The translations under genes and the position numbers were made by a program. This document shows positions 33,110 to 40,841 of a DNA stretch of 64,000 nt, piece by piece. Source of the DNA: Methylobacter luteus IMV-B-3098 (lineage in GTDB: Bacteria; Pseudomonadota; Gammaproteobacteria; Methylococcales; Methylomonadaceae); the NCBI RefSeq assembly GCF_000427625.1, contig NZ_KE386569.1, positions 3,553,789 through 3,617,788 of the forward strand. Reading direction: 5' to 3'. The notes beneath the pieces are model-generated. The model worked only from the letters and a program-made list of their open reading frames with translations, was not told the DNA's origin and did no database searches. How positions within the stretch are numbered: the first letter of the stretch is position 1; each line of letters starts with the position of its first letter.

Positions 33110-33706
33110 ATGTCAAAAATCACGCAAAAACAGATCAATCGGGAGAACCTGCTCAGCCAGGGCGTCACGCTGCTGATGGAGCAGGGCTATCATGGCACCG
33201 GATTGAAGGAAATTCTCGATGCCGTGCAGATCCCCAAGGGCTCTTTCTACAATTATTTCGGTAGCAAGGAAGCGTTCGGCGCGGCCGTCATTCAGCACTA
33301 TATCAACCCGTTTATCGATCAGTTAAGCGCGCATCTGAACAACCCGGATATGGATGCCTTAACCGCGCTACAGCGTTATTTTGATGAATTGGTCAGCGAA
33401 CTTGAAAAAGCGGAATTCAAAGGCGGGTGCCTGCTCGGCAACCTGATGGGAGAAATCGGCGATACCAGCGAAATCTGCCGGGCTTCGCTCCAAAGCGCCG
33501 TCGGCCGGTATCGGAATTTATTGCAGACAGGATTGGAGCAAGCGCAGCGGCAAGGCACGGTCAGAACCGATAAATCGGCTGTGGACATGGCCGATTTGCT
33601 GGTCAATGCCTGGCAAGGCGCTTTGTTAAGGATGAAAATCGAAAAGTCTTCGGCGCCGCTGAAGCAATGTTGTCAGGCGTTGTTAGGCGATTTTTTCAAG
33701 GCCTGA
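33110..33706 (+). CDS. TetR-family regulator, NemR-like
   Basis: 198-aa TetR-type repressor. The helix-turn-helix spans about 27-50 (GYHGTGLKEILDAVQIPKGS then FYNYF). The ligand domain has GGCLLGNL with Cys107; NemR of E. coli senses electrophiles and chlorine species through a Cys at the matching place in a similar segment. Further Cys are at 126, 187 and 188. The gene heads the cluster with DUF4242, mtoX and sco-mauG, and a shared operator suggests it controls them. The inducer (formaldehyde, methanethiol or sulfide) is inference. Confidence 0.82.
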   Translation: MSKITQKQINRENLLSQGVTLLMEQGYHGTGLKEILDAVQIPKGSFYNYFGSKEAFGAAVIQHYINPFIDQLSAHLNNPDMDALTALQRYFDELVSELEKAEFKGGCLLGNLMGEIGDTSEICRASLQSAVGRYRNLLQTGLEQAQRQGTVRTDKSAVDMADLLVNAWQGALLRMKIEKSSAPLKQCCQALLGDFFKA

Positions 33707-33726
33707 TTTTTTTGTCACCAAAATAG

Positions 33727-33738
33727 AGACGACCAGTC
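33727..33738 (+). promoter_or_regulatory. Second copy of the tetR operator motif
   Basis: AGACGACCAGTC differs from the tetR-promoter copy (AGACAACCGGTC) at two of twelve positions. It lies 32 bp before the DUF4242 start and inside the likely promoter region of the mtoX cluster. Confidence 0.6.
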
Positions 33739-33769
33739 ATCTATATATTAATCCAACAGGAGAAGCTGT

Positions 33770-34048
33770 ATGCCCAAATACATTATCGAACGGGAGATAC
33801 CCGGTGCCGGCGCGTTAAGTCCCCAGGAACTGCAAGGCATCTCGCAAAAATCGTGCGGCATTTTGCGCGACATGGGCCCCCAGATACAGTGGCTCGAAAG
33901 CTATGTGACCGACGATAAAGTCTATTGCGTTTATATCGCGCCCGATGAAGCGACGCTCAAGGCCCATGCTGAAAAAGGCGGATTCCCAGCCAATCGTATT
34001 GCCCGGGTTAAAACCGTGATCGACCCAACAACGGCCGAGAACCAATAG
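33770..34048 (+). CDS. DUF4242 protein
   Basis: 92-aa cytosolic protein with no signal peptide, matching the DUF4242 pattern: PKYIIEREIPGAGALSPQEL, a central IQWLESYVTDDKVYCVYIAP and PANRIARVKTVIDPTTA. One structurally known DUF4242 protein binds nickel, so a metal-binding role is possible. Cys at SQKSCGIL and VYCVY are candidate ligands. It has a clear ribosome site (CAGGAG) and sits 8 bp before mtoX, so the two are surely cotranscribed. Confidence 0.75.
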   Translation: MPKYIIEREIPGAGALSPQELQGISQKSCGILRDMGPQIQWLESYVTDDKVYCVYIAPDEATLKAHAEKGGFPANRIARVKTVIDPTTAENQ

Positions 34049-34056
34049 GAGTAATT

Positions 34057-35406
34057 ATGAAATCGAACAAACAGCGGCTGAACCGCTTCATGACAGCGTG
34101 CGCCCTTACCACGTCCACGCTCGGCTTGGCCGGTATCGGCATGACTGCCGCCCAGGCCGATGAGACCTGCCAATCGCCTTACATGGCCAAGATCACCGGT
34201 CAGGAGGATATGGTCTATGTCTGGACTCTGGGCATGCCGGGCGTGGGCGATGAGCAGGACAAGATGGTGACCGTCGATGTCAATCCCAAGTCGAAGACTT
34301 ACGGCAAGATCATCCACAGCGTTTCCGTGGGCGGCCGCAATGAGGCGCATCATTCCGACTTTACCGACGACCGTCGCTATTTATGGGCCGGCTCCCTCGA
34401 TACCAATAAAATTTTTGTTTTCGACGTGCACAGCGATCCGGCCAAGCCCAAACTGGTCAAGACCATTACCGATTTCGTCGCCAAAAGCGGCGGCGTAGTC
34501 GGTCCTCATTCGACTTACGCGCTGCCGGGCCGCATGATCATCACGGGTCTTTCCAACAACAAGGATCACGGCGGCCGCACGGCGCTGGTTGAATACACCA
34601 ATGAAGGCGATTATGTCGCGACCTATTGGCTGCCGACCGACAGCAATCTGCAGGGCGCCATCAAAAGCGGCAAATACGCCGACGGCTACAACTACGACGT
34701 GCGCGCGCTGCCGCGGCGCAATCTGATGCTGACGTCCTCGTTTACGGGCTGGTCGAATTACATGATGGATTTCGGCAAGATGCTCGGCGACAAGGAAGCC
34801 ATGAAACGTTTCGGCAACACGATCGTGCAATGGGATCTGCATGCGCGGCAGCCGAAGAAGGTCTTCGATGTGCCGGGCGCGCCGCTGGAAATCCGTTGCG
34901 CCTGGGAGCCGACTCACAATTACTGCTTCAGCACCACCGCGCTGACTTCGAAAATCTGGCTGGTTCACGAAGACAAAGTCGGCGAATGGCAGGCCAAGGA
35001 AGTCGCCGATATCGGCGATCCGTCCAAAGTCCCGTTGCCGGTTGATATCTCGATCTCCAGCGATGATAAAAGGCTCTGGGTCAATACCTTCATGGATGGC
35101 AAAACCCGCCTGTTCGATATAAGCGATCCGTTCAAACCGAAACAGGTGTATGAGAAAAAAATCGGCGCCCAGGTCAACATGGTGTCCTCGAGCTGGGACG
35201 GCAAGCGCCTGTATTACACGTCCTCGCTGCTGGCCAACTGGGACAAGAAAGGCGCCGATAACGAACAGTTCTTCAAAGCCTATCACTGGGACGGCAAGCA
35301 GTTGAAAGAGCAGTTCGCGATCGATTTCATCAAGGAAAAACTGGGCCGTGCCCACCAGATGAAGTTCGGCGCTTATTCGCTTTATAAAAACGCTTCGTCG
35401 AAGTGA
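34057..35406 (+). CDS. mtoX: Methanethiol oxidase (SBP56 family), periplasmic
   Basis: 449-aa member of the selenium-binding protein SBP56 family, whose bacterial branch includes the copper-dependent methanethiol oxidase MtoX (methanethiol to formaldehyde, sulfide and peroxide). A signal peptide ends near residue 35 (MTAAQADETC), so it acts in the periplasm. His motifs possibly involved in copper binding are EAHHSDF and VGPHSTY; other family blocks are YLWAGSLDTN and GAPLEIRCAWEP. SCO1/SenC and MauG genes accompany mtoX in known operons; here both follow as one fused gene. Substrate assignment is by family and context. Confidence 0.85.
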   Translation: MKSNKQRLNRFMTACALTTSTLGLAGIGMTAAQADETCQSPYMAKITGQEDMVYVWTLGMPGVGDEQDKMVTVDVNPKSKTYGKIIHSVSVGGRNEAHHSDFTDDRRYLWAGSLDTNKIFVFDVHSDPAKPKLVKTITDFVAKSGGVVGPHSTYALPGRMIITGLSNNKDHGGRTALVEYTNEGDYVATYWLPTDSNLQGAIKSGKYADGYNYDVRALPRRNLMLTSSFTGWSNYMMDFGKMLGDKEAMKRFGNTIVQWDLHARQPKKVFDVPGAPLEIRCAWEPTHNYCFSTTALTSKIWLVHEDKVGEWQAKEVADIGDPSKVPLPVDISISSDDKRLWVNTFMDGKTRLFDISDPFKPKQVYEKKIGAQVNMVSSSWDGKRLYYTSSLLANWDKKGADNEQFFKAYHWDGKQLKEQFAIDFIKEKLGRAHQMKFGAYSLYKNASSK

Positions 35407-35416
35407 TTCCTATCAG

Positions 35417-35441
35417 GGGCGGCCGGCAGGCCGCCCTTTTT
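35417..35441 (+). terminator. Terminator-like hairpin between mtoX and sco-mauG
   Basis: Perfect 8-bp stem GGGCGGCC / GGCCGCCC with a GGCA loop, followed by TTTTT. It lies 10 bp after the mtoX stop and before the sco-mauG start, so it may lower readthrough to the fusion gene. Confidence 0.75.
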
Positions 35442-35468
35442 ACCAGTTTTACCGGAGTAAGTCTCTCC

Positions 35469-37355
35469 ATGAACGGCTCCCTGTTAACTCAAGTATTTCT
35501 GCTGCTCTGCCTGGCCGTGACCAATGGCCATGCCGATCCGGCTCCATTAGCGGCGTCACCGTATGAACGCCTCGAATTTGTCGCTCCGGAACCGGGCACT
35601 TATCGGCTGCCCGTCCTGGGATCAGCCGCCGACGGCACCGTGCTGGATGCCGAGGGCAATGATGCGACGCTGCATGGCTTGATGGGCGACAAAGTCGTTC
35701 TGCTGAGCTTTATTTATGCCACCTGCAGCGACGTCAACGGCTGTCCGCTGGCGACCTCGGTATTGCACAAGATAAAAAACCGCCTGAAAAAAGAGCCTGA
35801 ACTGGCCGGGCAATTGCGGCTTTTGACTCTAAGCTTCAATCCCGAGCACGACACGCCGCCCAGGATGAAGCAGTACGGCCAGGCGTTTCAGGAGCCGGGC
35901 GTCGAATGGCAATTTCTGACCACGCGCTCGGAGCGGCAGTTAGAGCCGATACTGGACAGCTACAAGCAAACCCTTGAAAAAGTCTATGACGATCAAGGCC
36001 GTTTTACCGGCACGTTTTCGCACATTCTGCGCGTTTACCTGATCGATAGCGACAAACGGCTGCGTAATATTTACAGCGTCTCGTTTCTACAGCCGGAGAC
36101 CTTGATCAACGATATCAAGACCGTACTGCTGGCGGAAAAAAAATCCGAAATTCAAGCCGCCAAGACCGATACGGCAGCGCTGTATGCCGCCGGCGACAAT
36201 AAAAGCCATTACGAACGCAGCGATTATGAAACGCATTCCATGGCCCTAACCGATCGCACCGGTCAGCCGGTTGATTTGCTTAAAACCGTCAGACAACCGC
36301 CGCTGGGCCTGCCTGCCGTGCCGGTGCCGGACAATAATCCGCTGACCGCGGACAAAGTCAGTCTGGGCCGCAAGCTGTTCTATGACCGCCGTCTGTCGCT
36401 CAACAACACTTTTTCCTGCGCTATGTGCCATGTCCCGGAGCAAGGTTTCACCAGTAACGAGATGGCCACGGCCGTCGGCGTGGAAGGGCGCACGGTCAGG
36501 CGTAATGCGCCGACGATTTACAATGCGGCTTATGCGCGGAAGTTGTTTCATGACGGCCGCGAGAATGCGCTGGAGCAGCAGGTCTGGCTGCCGCTGCTGG
36601 CAGATAATGAAATGGGCAACCCGTCCATCGGTTATGTCATCGACAAGATCAAAAACAGCGCCGACTACGACGGACTGTTTAAGAAAGTCTTTGGCAAGGA
36701 GCCGGATATGGAAAGCCTCGGCATGGCGATCGCCAGCTATGAACGGACATTGAACTCGGCCAATTCACCTTTCGATCGCTGGTATTACGGCAAGGATCCG
36801 CAGGCGCTCGATGCCAAGGCACAGCGCGGCTTCAAGCTGTTCACTGGCAAGGCCAACTGTTCGAGCTGTCATGCCGTCAGTTCGGAGCATGCCTTGTTTA
36901 CTGATAACAGTCTGCATAATACCGGCATCGGCTATGCCGCCGCGATGGGCAAGACAGAGCAGAATCAACGCGTACAGGTCGCGCCGGGCGTCTATGTCGA
37001 TGTAGCGGCACAGTTGATCGCTTCGGTCTCCGAAGCCAAACCCAACGACCTCGGCCGTTATGAAGTGACCCAAAATCCTGATGACCGCTGGAAATACAAG
37101 ACCCCATCGTTGCGCAATGTCAGCCTTACCGCACCGTATATGCACAACGGCTCTTTCGGGACGCTGCGCCAGGTCATTGAGTTCTATAACAAAGGCGGCA
37201 TAGCCAATGAAAACCTGGATCCTTTGATCAGGCCGTTGAATCTGACGGCTCAGGAAATGGATGATCTGGAAGCTTTCCTGAGCACGCTGACCGGCGATAA
37301 TGTCCGGGAGCTGGTTTCGGATGCCTTTGCCGCGCCGGTCGGCGAGGCTGAATAA
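35469..37355 (+). CDS. SCO1/SenC - MauG diheme fusion protein
   Basis: 628-aa exported protein from the ATG at 35469, which gives a signal peptide (LLTQVFLLLCLAVTNGHA); an in-frame ATG at 35403 would run through the hairpin. Residues about 40-225 form a SCO/SenC thioredoxin fold with the copper-site Cys86 and Cys92 (CSDVNGCP, longer than the usual CxxxCP) and His185. Residues about 275-620 form a MauG/cytochrome c peroxidase domain with hemes at CAMCH (317-321) and CSSCH (464-468). SCO probably delivers copper and MauG probably matures or protects MtoX. The single-chain fusion is the oddity. Confidence 0.88.
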   Translation: MNGSLLTQVFLLLCLAVTNGHADPAPLAASPYERLEFVAPEPGTYRLPVLGSAADGTVLDAEGNDATLHGLMGDKVVLLSFIYATCSDVNGCPLATSVLHKIKNRLKKEPELAGQLRLLTLSFNPEHDTPPRMKQYGQAFQEPGVEWQFLTTRSERQLEPILDSYKQTLEKVYDDQGRFTGTFSHILRVYLIDSDKRLRNIYSVSFLQPETLINDIKTVLLAEKKSEIQAAKTDTAALYAAGDNKSHYERSDYETHSMALTDRTGQPVDLLKTVRQPPLGLPAVPVPDNNPLTADKVSLGRKLFYDRRLSLNNTFSCAMCHVPEQGFTSNEMATAVGVEGRTVRRNAPTIYNAAYARKLFHDGRENALEQQVWLPLLADNEMGNPSIGYVIDKIKNSADYDGLFKKVFGKEPDMESLGMAIASYERTLNSANSPFDRWYYGKDPQALDAKAQRGFKLFTGKANCSSCHAVSSEHALFTDNSLHNTGIGYAAAMGKTEQNQRVQVAPGVYVDVAAQLIASVSEAKPNDLGRYEVTQNPDDRWKYKTPSLRNVSLTAPYMHNGSFGTLRQVIEFYNKGGIANENLDPLIRPLNLTAQEMDDLEAFLSTLTGDNVRELVSDAFAAPVGEAE

Positions 37356-37385
37356 GGCAAATTCCGGTTGCGCCAAGCATCAAGG

Positions 37386-38921
37386 CTATAGGTTTTTTAA
37401 GCTTTGAGGAACAAACAGCGATTTAAACGCAGAGTGATTTTCCGGCCGGTTAAAAGCGCTGAACTGTTCAATGAAATTATGGCGGGCCTGGCGCCGGCGC
37501 GCGTCCAGATCCTGAATCAAACGGTCAATCGCTAAGGCAGTATTGGGCGGCATGGCACTATCCGGGATTTCCTCGTAGAGCAGTTGTAATGTGTGAATCT
37601 GTACTTCGCTGTCCTGGAATTCGCCCAATAGTGTCTGGAGTGTTTTCAGGGATTTAATAAGAGGCTTGATCCGGTTTTCAGGATAAAGGGATTGAAAAAA
37701 TTCCAATAAATAGTGCAGTTTCTTGCAGGTCTTTCTTGCTTCATGCAGGGCTTCGGCCGAAGATTGTTCGTTAATGGCTTCGCCTTTCTGCATAATGCGA
37801 TGATATAGCTTCCATAGCCTGCGATCAGCCGATTCTTTAATGGGGCGCTTGGCATTCGGTTCCAACGGATTCTTTAACGCCGGTTCTTTCAGGTACTGCT
37901 CCCATTCGGACAACGTGACGACGTATTTTTCGGATTTCAGTTTTCTAGCCAGTTCTTTCTGAGCTTTTTGTTGTCTGGCCTGGAGCACTGTATGCAGGGG
38001 ATTCAGGTCTTCCTGCATGGAAATCGGCAGGCTTTCTTTATAGTGCTCGAAATTCAACAGGCAAACGTCCAGATTGCGAGGCTGGCTGGTAATCTGTCCG
38101 AGCCAGGTGAAGAATTCGACGTAGTAGGAAGTGAAAGGCTCGGGCAGAATGCCTTTGATCTGGTTAAGACCTGTCCGGGTTTTGCGGATCGCGATTCGAA
38201 AATCATGCAGAAATTCGCTGTCTGTACTGGCAATGGTTCCCTGCTCATTGTCTTTGATGGTTTTCAGCAGGTGGCTGTAGATGAATTTGCCGGCAATATC
38301 GGAGCGCATGGCCGGGTCCAGGTTGATAGCCGGCTTTGAGGTGTAGGCTTTAGGCTTGAGGCCTTGCAGTTTTAGCGCTGTCAGCAGCAGCGGTTCGTCT
38401 GAAGGCTTCAGGTTAAGCTTTGTAGTCAGCAAGTCGCTGATTTCCAAAGCGGCACGATCATGGCTTTTTATCGGCTGCAATGAAGCCCGGTTATTGTACA
38501 GGTCATGTTCTTCAATAAAGAGACGAAGCGTGGTTTCTTCCCGTTCATTGATGATGTTGAGCCGGTAACGCAGATAATCCAGTTTACAAACAGACAGTAA
38601 GGCACGCATCTCCAGCACTGGCTCGATCAGGCCGCGTATCTCGCCCGGTTTGAATTGTTTGCTGAAAGCCGGAACGCTATCAAGCTCCTCTTCGGCGATG
38701 ATTAATCCTGTTTCAAGATGTCTTAATATCAGTGTGGATGAAGAGCGCGACTGATTAAGCTCGCAAGTGATGCCGCGGCTATAGAGCCGCCAGTCAAAGC
38801 TGTCGTAATAGGTCTTGAGAGTATATTGCCGGCTAACCTGTTGCAAATCTACTTTGTCGCTTAGTTGAGCAATAAATTTTTCCGTTGTTAAATTTATGGG
38901 GAATTCAAAATCTAGGAACAT
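37386..38921 (-). CDS. CYTH-like/CHAD domain protein
   Basis: 511-aa cytosolic protein. Residues 1-200 resemble a CYTH triphosphatase fold (TYYDSFDWRLYSRGITCEL) but the ExExK signature is replaced by DFEFPIN, so catalysis is doubtful. Residues about 210-505 are a CHAD domain of helical repeats with conserved His-rich helices (LHDFRIAIRKTRTGL; ALHEARKTCKKLHYLLEFF). CHAD domains bind polyphosphate granules. It is divergent from sixA and near pstSCAB-phoU, which supports a phosphate or polyphosphate link. Confidence 0.85.
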   Translation of the reverse strand: MFLDFEFPINLTTEKFIAQLSDKVDLQQVSRQYTLKTYYDSFDWRLYSRGITCELNQSRSSSTLILRHLETGLIIAEEELDSVPAFSKQFKPGEIRGLIEPVLEMRALLSVCKLDYLRYRLNIINEREETTLRLFIEEHDLYNNRASLQPIKSHDRAALEISDLLTTKLNLKPSDEPLLLTALKLQGLKPKAYTSKPAINLDPAMRSDIAGKFIYSHLLKTIKDNEQGTIASTDSEFLHDFRIAIRKTRTGLNQIKGILPEPFTSYYVEFFTWLGQITSQPRNLDVCLLNFEHYKESLPISMQEDLNPLHTVLQARQQKAQKELARKLKSEKYVVTLSEWEQYLKEPALKNPLEPNAKRPIKESADRRLWKLYHRIMQKGEAINEQSSAEALHEARKTCKKLHYLLEFFQSLYPENRIKPLIKSLKTLQTLLGEFQDSEVQIHTLQLLYEEIPDSAMPPNTALAIDRLIQDLDARRRQARHNFIEQFSAFNRPENHSAFKSLFVPQSLKNL

Positions 38922-39035
38922 ATTTGCCTGGATAGTAATAGGATCAAGAGTGTCTGGTACAACACTATCAAGCCTAACAGCACAGTATTAACATTTAATG
39001 ACAGACCGCCATTCAGCTGCAACAACAGGTTGGGT

Positions 39036-39551
39036 ATGAACAGAGAATTATGGCTGCTTCGGCATGCAAAATCGGACTGGCATCTCAATGTCGATGATTT
39101 TGAGCGACCGTTAAACAGAAGAGGAAAACGCGCAGCCCGGCAGATGGGTGTCTGGATGAAGCAGCATCAGCTGGTGCCTGATTTTGTAGTCAGTTCGCCT
39201 GCGTCAAGGGCTTGTGAGACGGCGGAAATGATCTGTGCGGCATTAGGCTTGGCGACTCAGGTCATTCATCGGGACAAGCGTTTGTATGAGCAAGGTCTGG
39301 CCGGTTTGAAAGCCGCGCTGGCCGAATGTCCGGTTCAGGCAGAGCGGATTCTGCTGATCGGCCATAACCCGGCGCTGGAAGCGTTATTGATTGACTTGGC
39401 AGGCAATGTAGCGATGCCTGATAAAGATAAGCTATTGCCGACAGCAGCTTTGGCGAGGTTGATTATATTTTGTGAGTGGAATAGCCTGAAGGCCGGATGC
39501 GCGGAACTGCTGTCTATTACTTATGCCAGGAATTTACACGACGCTTGTTAA
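39036..39551 (+). CDS. SixA-like phosphohistidine phosphatase
   Basis: 171-aa histidine phosphatase superfamily protein. Catalytic motif LLRHAKSDW with phospho-acceptor His, the second catalytic His in LIGHNPALEALL, and SSPASRACETAE. This is the SixA type, which removes phosphate from phosphohistidine of signalling proteins. The start at 39036 (MNRELW) is preferred over a TTG two codons earlier. Its position between a CHAD gene and the Pho-regulated pst operon suggests a role in phosphate signalling (inference). Confidence 0.85.
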   Translation: MNRELWLLRHAKSDWHLNVDDFERPLNRRGKRAARQMGVWMKQHQLVPDFVVSSPASRACETAEMICAALGLATQVIHRDKRLYEQGLAGLKAALAECPVQAERILLIGHNPALEALLIDLAGNVAMPDKDKLLPTAALARLIIFCEWNSLKAGCAELLSITYARNLHDAC

Positions 39552-39578
39552 TCGCAGTAAAGTAGAGAAAAATGAGTG

Positions 39579-39612
39579 TTGTCATATTGCTGTCATCTAT
39601 GGCTTGCATAAT
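39579..39612 (+). promoter_or_regulatory. Pho box and -10 of pstS
   Basis: TTGTCAT-ATTG-CTGTCAT (39579-39596): two 7-bp direct repeats with the 4-bp gap of a PhoB site, one base from consensus. CATAAT (39607-39612) lies 10 bp downstream, as expected when PhoB replaces the -35 contact. It is 50 bp before the pstS ATG. Confidence 0.88.
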
Positions 39613-39646
39613 AGTCTCAAGTTAGTTACTTCAGTAAAGGCAGGTT

Positions 39647-40633
39647 ATGAAATTATTCTTAAATGCAAAGCGATTAGTTACAGCCATGGGGTTCGTTTCC
39701 GCCTCACTGGCCGGCAGTCATGTGTTTGCTGCACAGACTGTTGATGCGGCGATTCCCGGCTATCAAAAAGCCAGCGGTATTTCCGGTAATCTGTCCAGCG
39801 TCGGCTCCGATACGCTGGCAAATCTGATGACGCTGTGGGCCGAGGAATTCAACCGCAATTATCCGAATGTCAACATTCAGATTCAGGCGGCAGGTTCTTC
39901 CACCGCGCCTCCTGCCTTAACTGAAGGCACGTCAAATATCGGCCCCATGAGCCGTAAAATGAAGGATGACGAGATCGATGCGTTTGAAAGCAAATTCGGC
40001 TACAAGCCTACCGCTGTGCCTGTGGCTATCGATGCCTTGGCAATTTTTGTCAATAAGGACAACCCGATTAAAGGACTGACGCTGGCCCAGGCCGATGCGA
40101 TTTTTTCGGCAACGCGCAAATGCGGTTACGAAAAAGACATTACTACCTGGGGCGAAGCGGGACTTACCGGCGCCTGGCAGGGTAAAAGCATTCAGTTATA
40201 CGGACGTAACTCGGTTTCCGGTACTTACGGCTTTTTTAAAGAAGAAACTTTGTGCAAAGGCGACTTCAAGGACAACGTCAATGAACAACCCGGTTCCGCT
40301 TCAGTGGTTCAGGCAGTGACGACATCAGTGAACGGCATCGGCTATTCCGGTATGGGTTATAGCACATCAGGCGTCAGAACAGTGCCGCTGGCAAAAGCAG
40401 TAAACCAGCCTTTTATTGACGCGACACCGGAAAATACACTGTCTGGCAAATATCCTTTAGCGCGTTACCTGTATGTTTACGTCAATAAAAAACCCAACCA
40501 GCCGCTGGCGCCATTAGAGAACGAGTTTCTTAAGATGGTATTATCGAAAGAAGGTCAGCAGGCTGTCGTGAAAGACGGCTATATCCCGTTGCCCGCCAAA
40601 GCGGTTGAAAAAGCGCTGGCTTCCATTAAGTAA
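39647..40633 (+). CDS. pstS: Phosphate-binding protein PstS
   Basis: Periplasmic phosphate receptor of the high-affinity Pst transporter, 328 aa. Signal peptide 1-28 (SLAGSHVFA). Mature-part motifs: [37 protein letters not shown] and [14 protein letters not shown], where Ser/Thr/Arg contact phosphate. Controlled by the Pho box upstream. Followed by a hairpin that separates it from pstC. Confidence 0.95.
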   Translation: MKLFLNAKRLVTAMGFVSASLAGSHVFAAQTVDAAIPGYQKASGISGNLSSVGSDTLANLMTLWAEEFNRNYPNVNIQIQAAGSSTAPPALTEGTSNIGPMSRKMKDDEIDAFESKFGYKPTAVPVAIDALAIFVNKDNPIKGLTLAQADAIFSATRKCGYEKDITTWGEAGLTGAWQGKSIQLYGRNSVSGTYGFFKEETLCKGDFKDNVNEQPGSASVVQAVTTSVNGIGYSGMGYSTSGVRTVPLAKAVNQPFIDATPENTLSGKYPLARYLYVYVNKKPNQPLAPLENEFLKMVLSKEGQQAVVKDGYIPLPAKAVEKALASIK

Positions 40634-40765
40634 CGGTACAGATTATGGAGTAGTTGTGAAAAGGGCTTTAATTGTTGTGCAGGGATGCATAAACAAGGAT
40701 GTTAAGCTGGATTAATGCTTGCTTCTCCTCCTCATGATAATAGAGGTTAATCCGGACAAAAAAGC

Positions 40766-40801
40766 GGCTGAGATTTTCTAAATGAATCTCGGCCTTTTTT
40801 T
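40766..40801 (+). terminator. Attenuator between pstS and pstC
   Basis: GGCTGAGATT (40766-40775) pairs with AATCTCGGCC (40785-40794) with one G-T pair, followed by seven T. It probably sets high PstS over PstCAB levels. Because it overlaps an in-frame ATG at 40782, the pstC start is placed at 40842. Confidence 0.75.
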
Positions 40802-40841
40802 GTTTGTATCTCATTGTCTTAATAATTTACAAAATATTGGC

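Noticed and set aside
34381-35355. A 324-codon open frame on the minus strand
   Set aside because: Antisense to mtoX; the sense frame has a signal peptide and family motifs.
38975-39010. A minus-strand Pho box before the CHAD gene
   Set aside because: One half-site (CTGTCAT) is perfect but the second half at the right spacing matches only three of seven bases.
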